Assembly (NCBI GenBank): GCA_963717155.1
Contig: OY970326.1
Location: 1,860,001-1,924,000 of the forward strand
Direction of reading: 5' to 3'
Origin: G963717155 sp963717155
Lineage (GTDB): Bacteria; Actinomycetota; Thermoleophilia; Gaiellales; JALYLC01
Length of the DNA stretch: 64,000 nt
The notes under the pieces were generated by a model, which did no database searches, had not been told where the DNA came from, and saw only the letters and a list, made by a program, of their open reading frames with translations. Below, in pieces: positions 29,126 through 38,395 of the stretch. The position numbers were made by a program, and so were the translations under genes. The stretch's first letter is position 1. Every line of letters begins with the position of its first letter.

Positions 29126-30037
29126 CTAACCTCGCCCCAACGCGGCGAGCGCGACGGCGACCTCGCCGGCGAGCGCCGCGTTGCCGGCGACGAGCTCGCG
29201 ATTCGCGCGCAGCGTGCGGCCGCCGCTCGCCCGGTGGAGGTGGTCGAGCACGAACGGCGTCACGTCCTGGCCGCGGACACCGCGCTCCTCCGCCAGCGCG
29301 AGTGCCTCCTCGATCAGCGGCTCGGCGTCGTCGAGGCTCTCGTCGGGCGGGCGGGCGAGCACGACCGCCGTGGTGCGTCCGAGCCCCCAGTGGGCCATCG
29401 CGATCGCAGCCGCCTCGCTCACGTCCTCGACGCGCGCCGAGACGGGCGGGCCGCCACGCGCGGCATAGAACAGCGGAAGCTCGTCGGTGCGGTACCCGAG
29501 CACGGGGATGCCGAGGGTCTCGAGCAGCTCGCACGTCGCCGGCACGTCGAGCAGGCTCTTGACCCCGGAGCAGACGACGATCACGGGGGCGCGGGCGAGC
29601 TCGCCGAGATCGGCGGACACGTCGGGCCTCGTGGCGAAGCCGCGGTGGACTCCACCGAGGCCGCCGGTCGCCATCACGCGGATCCCCGACGGTCGGCAGA
29701 CCGCAAGCGTGCCGCCGACGGTCGTCGCGCCGAGCGCTCCCTGCACGCAGCAGGCGGCGAGGTCGCGTGGGCCGAGCTTGCGTGCTGCGCTTCCTGCGCG
29801 GTCGAACGTCGAGATCGTCGCTGCGTCGAGTCCGACGCGCACCTCGCCCTCGAGGACGCCGATCGTCGCGGGAACCGCGCCTGCCGCGCGGACTGCTCGC
29901 TCGGAGGCCGCCCCCACCTTCGCGCCCTCGCCCGCCGGGAACCCGTGCGCGACCAGCGTCGTCTCGAGCGCGACGACCCCCTTGGCCGTCGCAAGCGCAT
30001 CGAGGATCTCGCCGGTGATCCGCAGGGGAGAGCTCAT
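29126..30037 (-). CDS. psuG: Pseudouridine-5'-phosphate glycosidase
   Basis: A 303-residue intact gene. It cleaves pseudouridine 5'-phosphate reversibly to uracil and ribose 5-phosphate. Family blocks are VALETTLVAHGFPAGEGAKV (catalytic Glu side), PATIGVLEGEVRVGL, ATGGLGGVHRG, VVCSGVKSLLDVPATCELLE (catalytic Lys) and PVLGYRTDELPLFYA. The start overlaps the stop of the upstream PfkB kinase gene by 4 bp (ATGA), so kinase and glycosidase are made together as a pseudouridine salvage pair. Confidence 0.95.
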   Translation of the reverse strand: MSSPLRITGEILDALATAKGVVALETTLVAHGFPAGEGAKVGAASERAVRAAGAVPATIGVLEGEVRVGLDAATISTFDRAGSAARKLGPRDLAACCVQGALGATTVGGTLAVCRPSGIRVMATGGLGGVHRGFATRPDVSADLGELARAPVIVVCSGVKSLLDVPATCELLETLGIPVLGYRTDELPLFYAARGGPPVSARVEDVSEAAAIAMAHWGLGRTTAVVLARPPDESLDDAEPLIEEALALAEERGVRGQDVTPFVLDHLHRASGGRTLRANRELVAGNAALAGEVAVALAALGRG

Positions 30038-30886
30038 CTCGGCCCTACTCTAGGAGGCATCGCGCCCACGGTCGCGACGCAGCGCGCCGCGGCCGCGAGG
30101 CCGCTCCGCAGCGCGGACGCGACGTCGCCGCCGACGAGGAAGCCAGCGGCGAGCGCATCGCCGGCACCTGTCGAGTCGACGACGGGACCCGGCTCTGCCG
30201 GCAGCGCCAGGCGCTCGTCTCCGTACAGGACCTCGCAGCCTGCGGCACCGCGCTTGCGCACCCAGATCGTGCGCGTGCAGCGGGCCTCCCAGCGCCTCCT
30301 CCTCGCTGACCGTCGCGAAGACGATGTCAGGGCCGAGCTCGCCGAGCTCGCCGCGAAAGCGCGAGGCGCCGTAGGTGGTGATCAGGGGCGCGGCCGCAAG
30401 GTCGACCGATACCCGAGCCCCGGCCGCCCGCGCCAGCGACGCTGCACGGCGTGCCGCCAGGGCGATCGGCTCGCGCAGCAGCGAGTAGCCGGAGAGGTGC
30501 AGCGCGTCGGCGCCGACGAGCCAGCCGGGATCGAGATCGCCTGCCTCGAGACCCGGCGACACACCGCGATCGGAGGCCATCGTGCGATCACCCTCGGGAT
30601 CGACGAGCGACACCACGACGCCTCCGCCCCCGCCCGCACGCGGCCCGACGATCTCGACTCCCAGGCCGGCGAGGCCCTCCTCGGCCAGCAGGGCGGCGCC
30701 ATCGCCTCCTCGGCGGCACACGAGACGGCCTCGCGCACCGAGCGCGACCGCCCACGCCGCGACGTTCGCGGCCTGCCCTCCGGCAGAGAGCGATGTCTGC
30801 GCCGGCGCGTCGCTGCCCGCCTCGAGCGGAGCGCCGAGGCGCACGACGACGTCGAGCAGGAGGTCTCCGAGGGTGCAGACGAGCAC
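30034..30886 (-). CDS. psuK: PfkB-family sugar kinase, probable pseudouridine kinase, frameshifted
   Basis: About 284 residues. GTG 30886 starts LVCTLGDLLLDVVVRLGAPL; then LSAGGQAANVAAWAVALGAR (PfkB signature 1 region), LVGADALHLSGYSLLREPIA and FATVSEEEALGG. After one break near 30275 the C-terminal signature PVVDSTGAGDALAAGFLVGG is clear (catalytic Asp in GAGD). The fusion-like 4-bp overlap with psuG points to pseudouridine as substrate, though ribokinase-type specificity cannot be excluded from sequence. The start is 42 bp after the cysH stop. Confidence 0.85.
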
Positions 30887-30928
30887 GCGGCATGCTCGCA
30901 GACCCCGCCGCGTGGCCGGATCAGGAGC

Positions 30929-31639
30929 TCAGGCGGGGCGGTGCAGGCCGCACTCGGTCTTGCCCGTCCACGCCCAGCGACCTGCGCGCTCGTCCTCGCC
31001 CGGCGCGACCGGCTGCGTGCAGGGCACGCACCCGATCGACGGGTAGCCCTGTGCGTGCAGCGCGTGCACGGGAAGATCGTGCTCCGCGCAGTACGCCTCG
31101 ACGTCCTCGGAGCTCCACTGCCAGAGCGGCGCCACCTTGATGACGCCGCGCGCCGCGTCGAGGCTGAACGGCCTGAGCGTCGAGCGCGAGCCGCCCGACG
31201 ATCGGCGAAGGCCCGAGACCCAGGCGTCGGCGCCTGCGAGCGCGCGCTCGAGCGGCTCGACCTTGCGGAGCCCGCAGCACGCGTCCGGCTCGCGCAGCCA
31301 CAGCTCGGCGCCCTCGTCGGTGGCCTGCTCGGCGACCGTGCGCCGGGGCCGGAGCGTCTCGACGCGTATGCCGAAGCGATCGATCAGGCGGTCGCGAACC
31401 TCGTGCGTCTCGGGGAACAGGAGGCCCGTGTCGACCTCGACGATGCGCACGTCGAGCGCCTGCGTCGCGACCAGGTGCACCAGCACGCTGGAGGTACGCT
31501 GCCACGAGCACGTGAGCACCACGCGACCGGGGAATCGCTCGGCTGCCTCGAGCAGGATCTCAGCGGCAGTCGCGTCGGAGAACCGCTCGGCGAGCGCGTC
31601 GACCTGCGCGGCGGACAGCGTTTCAGCGACGCTCGACAT
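30929..31639 (-). CDS. cysH: Adenylyl-sulfate (APS) reductase, CysH family
   Basis: A 236-residue intact gene. It reduces APS to sulfite in assimilation. The PAPS/APS reductase fold shows RVVLTCSWQRTSSVLVHLVA (P-loop region), EVDTGLLFPETHEVRDRL and WVSGLRRSSGGSR. The Cys pairs DACCGLRK and IGCVPCTQP are the 4Fe-4S ligands that mark APS-type enzymes, and the C-terminal ECGLH carries the catalytic Cys. The start is ATG 31639, 6 bases after TACAGT; an in-frame upstream extension is rejected. No other sulfate-assimilation gene is in view. Confidence 0.93.
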   Translation of the reverse strand: MSSVAETLSAAQVDALAERFSDATAAEILLEAAERFPGRVVLTCSWQRTSSVLVHLVATQALDVRIVEVDTGLLFPETHEVRDRLIDRFGIRVETLRPRRTVAEQATDEGAELWLREPDACCGLRKVEPLERALAGADAWVSGLRRSSGGSRSTLRPFSLDAARGVIKVAPLWQWSSEDVEAYCAEHDLPVHALHAQGYPSIGCVPCTQPVAPGEDERAGRWAWTGKTECGLHRPA

Positions 31640-31645
31640 ACACGA

Positions 31646-31651
31646 ACTGTA
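31646..31651 (-). promoter_or_regulatory. Leaderless -10 element for cysH
   Basis: Minus-strand TACAGT, 6 bases before ATG 31639. It may also serve psuK-psuG downstream. Confidence 0.5.
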
Positions 31652-31700
31652 CCCGATCCACCCTATGAGGCCTGATGACACCTATCAGCACAAGCCCTAG

Positions 31701-32623
31701 TTCCAGAAAGGTCGGCCAGACCGATCGAAGGCGCCTGGGAGCGACCTCGAAGCCGATTTCGCGACCACGTGACAGCCGATGGCTCGTCGGGCTATCCCGC
31801 GGCCGCGGGTCGCTACCACCTGTACGTCTCGCTCGCCTGCCCGTGGGCCCACCGCACGATCATCGTGCGTCGCCTGAAGGGGCTCGAGCAGGCGATCTCG
31901 CTCTCGATCGTCGATCCGGTCCGCGACGAGCGCGGGTGGACGTTCACCGGCGCGCCGGGCACCGACCTCGATCCGATCCACGGATTCGAGTTCCTCTCGG
32001 AGGTCTACGACCTGTCCGAGGCGAACCCGCGCCACCACGTCTCGGTCCCGGTGCTGTTCGACCGGGAGACTGACCGCATCGTCAACAACGAGTCGTCCGA
32101 GATCATCCGGATGCTGAACAGCGAGTTCGATGCGTTCACCGACGTGCGCCTCGATCTCTACCCGGAGGCGCTGCGGGCGGAGATCGACGAGCTCGAGGGC
32201 GAGGTCTACACGAACGTCAACGACGGCGTGTACAAGTGCGGGTTCGCGCGAAGCCAGGCGGCCTACGACCACGCCGTGGATGCATTGTTCTGGACGCTCG
32301 ACCGGCTCGAGGCGCGACTCGCGGGCAGCCGCTACCTGCACGGCGACCACATCACCGAGGCCGACTGGCGCCTCTTCACCACCCTCGTGCGCTTCGATCC
32401 CGTCTACCACACGCACTTCAAGTGCAACCAGCGACTCGTCGAGGACTACCCGAACCTGCTCGGGCTGGCACGCGAGCTGTACCAGGTACCCGGCGTCGCC
32501 GAGACCGTCGACATCGACCAGATCAAGCGCCACTACTACCTGACGCATCCGCAGCTCAACCCGCGCCGGATCGTCCCGGTCTCGAACGGCCCAGATCTCT
32601 CGGCACCGCACGGGCGCGGTTGA
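31701..32623 (+). CDS. Glutathionyl-hydroquinone reductase/GST-family protein (ECM4-YqjG type), N-terminus unresolved
   Basis: The body from GTG 31769 is intact: VTADGSSGYPAAAGRYHLYV, LACPWAHRTIIVRRLKGL (redox Cys of the omega/xi-type GST fold), FEFLSEVYDLSEANP, VPVLFDRETDRIVNNESSEI (GSH-type binding block), and the helical domain HGDHITEADWRLFTTLVRFD. One missing base near 31760 joins it to the upstream ADFRDH. In that frame an in-frame TAG (31698-31700) follows a 12-codon ATG reading frame (31665), so the true start is unclear. Actinobacteria usually use mycothiol or ergothioneine, so the thiol partner is uncertain. Confidence 0.82.
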
Positions 32624-34107
32624 GCTCGACGTCCGCCCAGGGGATCGCGGTCGGGTCCCGAGCGTCCTCGATCGACGACGTCGTCGCGGTCGCGCGCGGC
32701 GGTGCCACCGTCTCGCTGTCCGACGCGGCGCGCGCGCGCATCGCGGCGAGCCACGAGACGCTCGGGCGGGCGGCCGCGGACGGCCAGCGCATCTACGGCG
32801 CGACAACGGGCCTCGGTCCCGAACGTCGGGCTGTCGCTGCCGGCCGACGATCCGGAGCGGGCGCGCCGTATTCTCGTCGGGCGCGCGGCCGCGCTCGGCC
32901 CGCCTGCCTCGACCGAGCTGGTGCGCGCGGCGCTCTTCGCACGCGTCGCGGGCCTCGCGGTCGGCGGCTCCGGCGTTTCGCCCGAGGTCGTCGACGCCCT
33001 CGTCGCGATGCTCGAGCGCGGCGTGCACCCGGTCATGCCGACGATCGGCTCGGTCGGGGAGGCAGATCTCGCGACGCTCGCCCATCTCGCCCTGCCCCTC
33101 GTGGGCCTCGGCCGCGCCGAGCTCGACGGCGACGTGCTGGACGGCGGCGAGGCGCTCCGGCGAGCGGGTATCGCGACGCCCTCGCTGACGCCGCGCGACG
33201 CGCTCGCGCTCTGCTCGTCGAGCGCATATCGCGACGGGCGCCGCCGCCCTCGCGGCTGCCGATGCGACGCGCCTGCTCGACGCGGCGAACGGGGCGGTCG
33301 CGCTGAGCCTCGAGGGGTTCGCCGGAAACCCGACGCCGCTCGATCCCCGCGTCGTCGCCGCTCGAGCGTTCCCGGGCCACGCGTGGGCGGCATCCGGGAT
33401 ACGCGCGCAGCTCGCGGGCAGCGCGCTCCTCGAGCCCGACGGGCCGCGAGGACTGCAGGATCCGCTCCCGTTCCGCTGCGCCGCCGTCGTGCACGGCAGT
33501 GCGCACGAGGCGGTCGAGCGGCTGCGCTCGGCGGTCGAGCTCGAGCTCGACGCCGTCTGCTGACAACCCGGTCGTCGCGGCCGACGGCGCCGTGCTCGGA
33601 AGCGCCGGGTTCGACTCGACCCCGCTCGCCCACGCGCTCGAGGGAGCTGCGCTCGGGCTGGCCGCCGCGGCTCGAGCGTGCGCCCTGCGCAGCATGCAGC
33701 TCCTCGACGACCGCCGCTCTGGGCTCCCGGCCGGGTTGACGCCCATCGGCAGCGACCGCGCCGGACTGGCGGTGCTCGGAAAGCCGATCGGCGCGCTGTT
33801 CGCCCGCATCCGATCCCTCGCGGCACCGGTCTCGCTCGACGCGCTGACGAACGCGCTCGGGGTCGAGGATCACGCGTCGCAGGCACCGCTCGCCGCCGCG
33901 AGGCTCTCCGAGCTGCTCGACGCGCTCGCCCGGCTCGTCGCGTGCGAGCTCGCGTGCGCCGCGCAGGCGCTCGACCTGCGGCCGGTACGAGCGCGGGGCG
34001 TCGGAGCGGCCGCGATCTACGAGCGGGTGCGCATCCACATCGCGCCACTCGTCGACGACCGGTCGGTCGGCGACGAGGTCGAGGCGCTGGCGGCGTCGCT
34101 GCGGTAG
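32620..34107 (+). CDS. Aromatic amino acid lyase (HutH/PAL) homologue without the MIO triad, frameshifted
   Basis: About 494 residues, normal for the family. TTG 32620 overlaps the preceding stop (TTGA). Blocks: YGATTGLG (catalytic Tyr region), ALFARVAGLAVGGSGVSPEV, GVHPVMPTIGSVGEADLATL, ALEGFAGNPTPLDPRVVAA-type block, LQDPLPFRCAAVVHGSAHEA, PVVAADGAVLGSAGFDSTPL, and LGVEDHASQAPLAAARL. Breaks near 32820, 33225 and 33560. In true ammonia-lyases GSVGASGDLAPLAH provides the Ala-Ser-Gly that cyclises to MIO; here it is GSVGEADLATLAH, with no Ser-Gly. A lyase with a different chemistry or a non-catalytic homologue is possible. Confidence 0.72.
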
Positions 34108-34108
34108 C

Positions 34109-35449
34109 TCAGGCGGCCTGCGGGCGCAGCGCCTCGCGGCGCGAGCGCCACGCCTCGCGCAGCACGTCTCGACCGCAGGAGCCCAGCGACAGGCGGCGAG
34201 CGAGCGCCCCGACCTCCTCGAGCTCGCCGGCGGTCGACGCCGCGTCGAGCAGCGCCCGCAGATCGTCGCGGACGCAGGCGCGCGCGTCGGGAAGCCGCCG
34301 TACGGCCTCGCGGCACGCGGCTCGGCTCGCGGCGAGTACCTGCGTCTCGGATCCGAGCCCTGCAGAGATCTCCTCGGCGACCTGCGCGATGTCGAGTAGC
34401 GCCAGCGCATCGAGGGCGGCGTACCGCAGCTGCTCCGGGGCGAGCGGTTCGGCACCCCAGAAGCTCTGCCCGTAGGCCCCCTTCGCGACGCCGATCACGC
34501 GCCGGGCAACGGTCTCGAGTCGCGCATCCTGCGGTGGGTAGTCACGGTCCTGCAGGGCCCAGATCCGCTCGAAGAGCCTGAAGGCGATGCTCGTGTCCAG
34601 GGGATCGGCGAAGGCTCCGATGCCGTGATGGAACGAGAGCCACTGCTGCTCGTAGCGGATGTTGTGCGCCACGACGGTTCGGCCCGGGGTCGCGAGCAGG
34701 CGGACGAGCGGATCGGCGGGAACGGCGTAGCAGTCGACGACCGCGCACACGGCCCCGGCAGACTCCGGAAACGCGACCTGGATCAGCCGGATCGCGCCGT
34801 CGGACGGCTCCCACTCCGGTGGCGAGCCGAGCGGGCCGCAGTCGGTCTCGATGTCGAGCGCGACGATCGGCGCCGCGGCGACGCGCTCGCAGAGCGCGGC
34901 GAGCGCCGCGCGATCCGTCACGAGCGCGAACGGCGCGTCGGACTCGACGAGCTGGCGATCGGTCGCCGCCAGCGGTGCGACGCGTGCATGCGGCGCCGGC
35001 TCGACGAGCTCGTCGGAGGGCTCGAGACGCGGACCCGAGGCATCGACGAACGCGACCTCGAGGCGACCGTCGGCCGCGACCTCGACGCTGCCCGTCAGGC
35101 TGCGATCGACCAGCGCCGCACGGAGCGCCGCGAGCCGGGCGACATCGTCGAGCCGATCGATCTCCTCCGGGGGCAGCCCGGTCAGCGAGGCGAGACGGCC
35201 CAGCAGCCAGAGGCGGTTCCGCCCCTGCGGCCACAGCCGGAGCTCGGCGTGTGCGCCTGCCGCGCGACCGTCGAGCACGCGCATGGTCGCGGCCCAGAAC
35301 GGCGTGCCGCGCCTGCTCGAGCAGCCCTCGCGCACGAGCTGACCGCCGTACGGGACCGCCGTGAGCAGCGCGGGGACGCGCTCGAGGATGTCGAGCGGCG
35401 CAAGCACTCGCGGATCGAGGGGATCGGCGTTACCGGCAACCTGCTCCAC
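34109..35449 (-). CDS. RNase D-like DEDD 3'-5' exonuclease with long N-terminal extension
   Basis: A 446-residue intact gene. The C-terminal half is a DEDDy exonuclease: PIVALDIETDCGPLG (Asp, Glu), VVAHNIRYEQQWLSFHHGIG (Exo II, Glu where Asp is usual), RLETVARRVIGVAKG and LRYAALDALALLDIA (Tyr-x3-Asp, Exo III). The N-terminal ~170 residues (DILERVPALLTAVPYGGQLV, LTGLPPEEIDRLDDVARLAA) have no match that I recognise. GTG 35449 is chosen because TATCCT lies 7 bases upstream. It could mature tRNA 3' ends or act on DNA; nothing nearby decides. Confidence 0.75.
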   Translation of the reverse strand: MEQVAGNADPLDPRVLAPLDILERVPALLTAVPYGGQLVREGCSSRRGTPFWAATMRVLDGRAAGAHAELRLWPQGRNRLWLLGRLASLTGLPPEEIDRLDDVARLAALRAALVDRSLTGSVEVAADGRLEVAFVDASGPRLEPSDELVEPAPHARVAPLAATDRQLVESDAPFALVTDRAALAALCERVAAAPIVALDIETDCGPLGSPPEWEPSDGAIRLIQVAFPESAGAVCAVVDCYAVPADPLVRLLATPGRTVVAHNIRYEQQWLSFHHGIGAFADPLDTSIAFRLFERIWALQDRDYPPQDARLETVARRVIGVAKGAYGQSFWGAEPLAPEQLRYAALDALALLDIAQVAEEISAGLGSETQVLAASRAACREAVRRLPDARACVRDDLRALLDAASTAGELEEVGALARRLSLGSCGRDVLREAWRSRREALRPQAA

Positions 35450-35456
35450 ACCTCCG

Positions 35457-35462
35457 AGGATA
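35457..35462 (-). promoter_or_regulatory. Leaderless -10 element for the RNase D-like gene
   Basis: Minus-strand TATCCT, 7 bases before GTG 35449. Confidence 0.5.
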
Positions 35463-35483
35463 CGGAGGCCGTCGGTCGGACCG

Positions 35484-36272
35484 TCACCCGTTGTATGCGT
35501 CGCGAAACGCGAGCACGTCGCGCAGGAGGGACGGGTCGTAGTCCGGACCCCCGCTCGCGACGACGATCTGTCCGACACCTGCCTCGACGTACTCGCGGCA
35601 GCGAGCCGTGGTCGTGTCCCGGAGGGTGGTCGTGCGCTCGATCTCCGACGGATCGCGCCCGACACGCGCGCACCACTCGTCGAGCACCGCGGCCTTGTGG
35701 GCGAAGCCCTCGGGATCGGCGAACACGTTCCACATGTGCGCATGCTCGGCGACGAGCCGCAACATCACCTTCTCGCCCCCGCCCCCGATCATGATCGGGA
35801 TCGACCCGTTGACCGGCCCCGGGTTCAGCTTGGCGAAGCGCCGGGAGATGCGCCCGAGCGCGTCCTCGAGGTCATGGAGCCGCGACGGGACGGTGCCGAA
35901 CGGGTAGCCGTACTCGAGGTAATCGCGCTCGAACCAGCCCGACCCGATGCCGAGGATCACGCGACCGCCCGAGATGTGATCGACGGTGCGCGCCATGTCG
36001 GCGAGGAGATCCGGGTTGCGATACGTGTTGCAGCTGACGAGCGCGCCGAACTGCACGCGCTCGGTCACCTCCGCGAGCGCGGCGAGCAGCGTCCAGCACT
36101 CGAAGTGCGCACCGTCGGGATCGCCGTACAGCGGGTAGAAGTGGTCCCAGACGTAGATGCAGTCGACGCCGAGGTCCTCGGCTCGCAGCCACGCCTCCCG
36201 CAGCTGGGCGAAGCTCGCCTGCTGCGGGTGGAGCGTGGTTCCGACGCGTATCTGCCCCACCGCCGCGAACAC
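35484..36272 (-). CDS. LLM-class F420-dependent oxidoreductase
   Basis: A 262-residue luciferase-like (TIM-barrel) oxidoreductase. Blocks: FAQLREAWLRAEDLGVDCIY, VWDHFYPLYGDPDGAHFECW, VQFGALVSCNTYRNPDLLAD, VDHISGGRVILGIGSGWFER and PIMIGGGGEKVMLRLVAEHA. These are typical of F420-using actinobacterial LLM proteins; the FMN-dependent type would look similar, but the F420 cluster beside it favours F420. The GTG start overlaps the stop of the upstream PPOX gene by one base (TAGTG). The substrate is unknown. Confidence 0.88.
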   Translation of the reverse strand: MFAAVGQIRVGTTLHPQQASFAQLREAWLRAEDLGVDCIYVWDHFYPLYGDPDGAHFECWTLLAALAEVTERVQFGALVSCNTYRNPDLLADMARTVDHISGGRVILGIGSGWFERDYLEYGYPFGTVPSRLHDLEDALGRISRRFAKLNPGPVNGSIPIMIGGGGEKVMLRLVAEHAHMWNVFADPEGFAHKAAVLDEWCARVGRDPSEIERTTTLRDTTTARCREYVEAGVGQIVVASGGPDYDPSLLRDVLAFRDAYNG

Positions 36273-36667
36273 TAGCCGGGGAGTCCGAGATACTTGTCCG
36301 GCTCGACCAGCACCGTCACGCGCCGCTCGTCGGGCGTGCGGTACGGGTACGAGTCGACGCCGAGATACTTCTTTGCAAGGTCGTCGATGAACTGGTCGGC
36401 GCCATCCTCGGTGAGCGTGGCGCGTCCCCGCACCTCGACGTATCGCTGGGGATTGTCGGGGTCGGCGATCGCCAGCGTGACCCTGGGATCCTGCGCGAGG
36501 TTGCGCGCCTTCGCACGGCCGAGCGCGGTGTTGAATGCCGGCTTCCCGTCACGCACGTCGACCCACACCGGAGTGACCTGGGGCTGGCCGTCGGGATCGA
36601 CCGTGCCGATGTATGCAAGCGCCTTGGTGCGGCAGAGCTCGAGCGCTGCCTGTGCTTTGTCAGTCAT
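36272..36667 (-). CDS. PPOX-class F420-dependent oxidoreductase
   Basis: A 131-residue split-barrel flavin/deazaflavin protein: LCRTKALAYIGTVDPDGQPQ, TPVWVDVRDGKPAFNTALGR, KARNLAQDPRVTLAIADPDN and YVEVRGRATLTEDGADQFID. The short length and this motif order match F420H2-binding PNPOx-like proteins (Ddn/FDOR-B relatives). It has its own leaderless promoter and is coupled to the following LLM gene. It lies 40 bp downstream of cofE on the same strand, so it may use the cofactor made by its neighbours. Confidence 0.88.
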   Translation of the reverse strand: MTDKAQAALELCRTKALAYIGTVDPDGQPQVTPVWVDVRDGKPAFNTALGRAKARNLAQDPRVTLAIADPDNPQRYVEVRGRATLTEDGADQFIDDLAKKYLGVDSYPYRTPDERRVTVLVEPDKYLGLPG

Positions 36668-36674
36668 GTGGCGA

Positions 36675-36680
36675 AGCCTA
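36675..36680 (-). promoter_or_regulatory. Leaderless -10 element for the PPOX-LLM pair
   Basis: Minus-strand TAGGCT, 7 bases before ATG 36667. Confidence 0.55.
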
Positions 36681-36707
36681 ACCGGACGGCCGCCCGCTTG
36701 GCACCTC

Positions 36708-37456
36708 CTAGGCGCGGAAGAGATCGCGCCCGGGCGGGATCAACCCGGATGACGCACCGTCCTCGCCGCGCGCGAACGCGAGTCCGCGCACCAGCGCCGC
36801 TGGCACGCCGCCAACCTGGCCGAGCACGAGCTCGGCGGTCGAGGCGATCGCATCGGCGACGTGGATCTCGGTGTGCTCGAGCGCGCGTCCGGCCGAGTCG
36901 ATGGTGCCGGCGAGCAGGACGACCGGGGCGAGGCCCGCGATGCCGAGCGCGACGCCGGTCGTGCCGCGACGGAACGGCCGCCCGAAGCTGTCGGTGACGA
37001 CGATCGCCACGTCGGCCCGCTCGCGCAGCGCGGAACGCAGGGCCCGTGCCGAGGCGTCGGGATCGAGCGGCAGCAGGATCGCCCGGTCGGCGCCGGAGGC
37101 ATTCGACCGGTCGACGCCGGCCGAGGCGCAGATGAAGCCGTGGCGCGTCTCGCAGACGAGGAACGCCCCGCGGGCACGGACGATGGCGACTCGACTCCTG
37201 CAGGACGAGCTCGATGAAGCGCGGATCCTCCTCGTCGCCGGCGATCTCACGGGCGCGGCTGGACGGCTCGACGTCCGCGAGCTCGACCTCGCGACCCTCG
37301 ACCTTCGAGACGGCCTTCTGCGCGACGCAGAGAACGTCGCCGTCCTCGAGCGGCGCGCCCTGGCGCTCGAACGCGTCGGCGATCAGGCTCGCGAGATCGT
37401 CGCCGCGGCGCAGCTCGGGGAGCCCGTCGACGCCGATGACGCGCAGCGTCGCTCAC
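36708..37456 (-). CDS. cofE: Coenzyme F420-0:L-glutamate ligase CofE, frameshifted
   Basis: About 249 residues. It adds gamma-linked glutamates to F420-0 using GTP. The N-terminal frame gives VIGVDGLPELRRGDDLASLI, LEDGDVLCVAQKAVSKVEGR; after a break near 37195 the reading is VAIVRARGAFLVCETRHGFI, ASAGVDRSNASGADRAILLP, VVTDSFGRPFRRGTTGVALG and GTIDSAGRALEHTEIHVADA. The likely start is GTG 37456, which overlaps the cofD stop (GTGA); one indel just after it is needed. Actinobacterial FbiB carries a C-terminal nitroreductase-like domain after CofE; here the protein ends without it. Confidence 0.88.
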
Positions 37457-38395
37457 CCTTCGATCGCCGCGATCGCCACGTCGGCCAACCGCCGGCTCGC
37501 AGCGACGTCGTGCATCAGCGCCGGCGTGAGCACTGCCCGCAGGCCGAGGGACTCGACGTCCGGCACGAGGGCCGCGTCCGCGTCGTCGAGCACGAGCCTC
37601 GAGGCGATCGGCGCCACGAGCCGGGCAATTCCCAGCGCGCCCGGGGCGGGCCCGAGCGTCTCGAGCATGCCCGCGAGCGGACCCTTCACCGCCTTCCCTG
37701 CGATGATCGGCGAGATCGCAACGACCCGTTCGCGGCGCGCGACGAGCGCATCGCGCACGCCGTCGACGGCCAGGATCGGGTCGAGCGAGACGAACGGGTT
37801 GGACGGCGCGAGCACGATCACGTCCGCGTCGCGGATGGCGTCTAGCACGCCGGGCGCAGGCCGAGCGGGAAGCCCCTCGAAGCGCACGGTGCGCACCGGA
37901 TCGACCGCGCGGCGACCGACGAGCCACTGCTGGAACTCGAGCTCGCCGGCGTCCGTCCCGATGCGCGTGCGCAGCCGGTCGTCGGTCGCCGGGAGCAACC
38001 GGATCGTGAGACCGAGACGCCGGACGAGATCGGCGGTGATCGCCGACAGCCGCTCGCCGGCGCGAAGGCGCTCGGTGCGCACGAGGTGCAGCCCGATGTC
38101 GCGGTCGCCCAGGATGAACCAGTCGGCTCCTCCAAGCTCGCTCGCGACGCTCTGCGCGGCGCGGGTGTCGCCGGCCACGCCCCAGCCGTTGACCGGATCG
38201 ATCCGGCCCGACAGCGTGTACAGCACCGTGTCGAGATCGGGGGACACGTGCAGGCCGAGCAGCTCGACGTCGTCGCCCACGTTCCCGACGATCGTCACCG
38301 CCCGCCGGATCGACCGAGGCGACGAGACCGCGAGCGAACCTCGCGCCGCCGACCCCGCCGGCGAGCAGCGTCACACGGCGAGCGTTGCGCGCCAC
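37453..38395 (-). CDS. cofD: 2-phospho-L-lactate transferase CofD (FbiA), frameshifted
   Basis: About 313 residues. It transfers the phospho-(enol)lactyl group from the GDP-activated donor to the Fo deazaflavin. N-terminus at GTG 38395: ARNARRVTLLAGGVGGARFA (GGVGGAR substrate loop). After one break near 38305: VTIVGNVGDDVELLGLHVSP, VLYTLSGRIDPVNGWGVAGD, WFILGDRDIGLHLVRTERLR and LAPSNPFVSLDPILAVDGVR. Full length and catalytic blocks are present. It overlaps cofC by 25 bp and is coupled to cofE. Confidence 0.93.

Noticed and set aside
29093..31675. An 860-codon plus-strand open frame opposite psuG, psuK and cysH
   Set aside because: The minus-strand genes are intact, have family motifs and 4-bp overlaps; the plus-strand frame has shadow composition.
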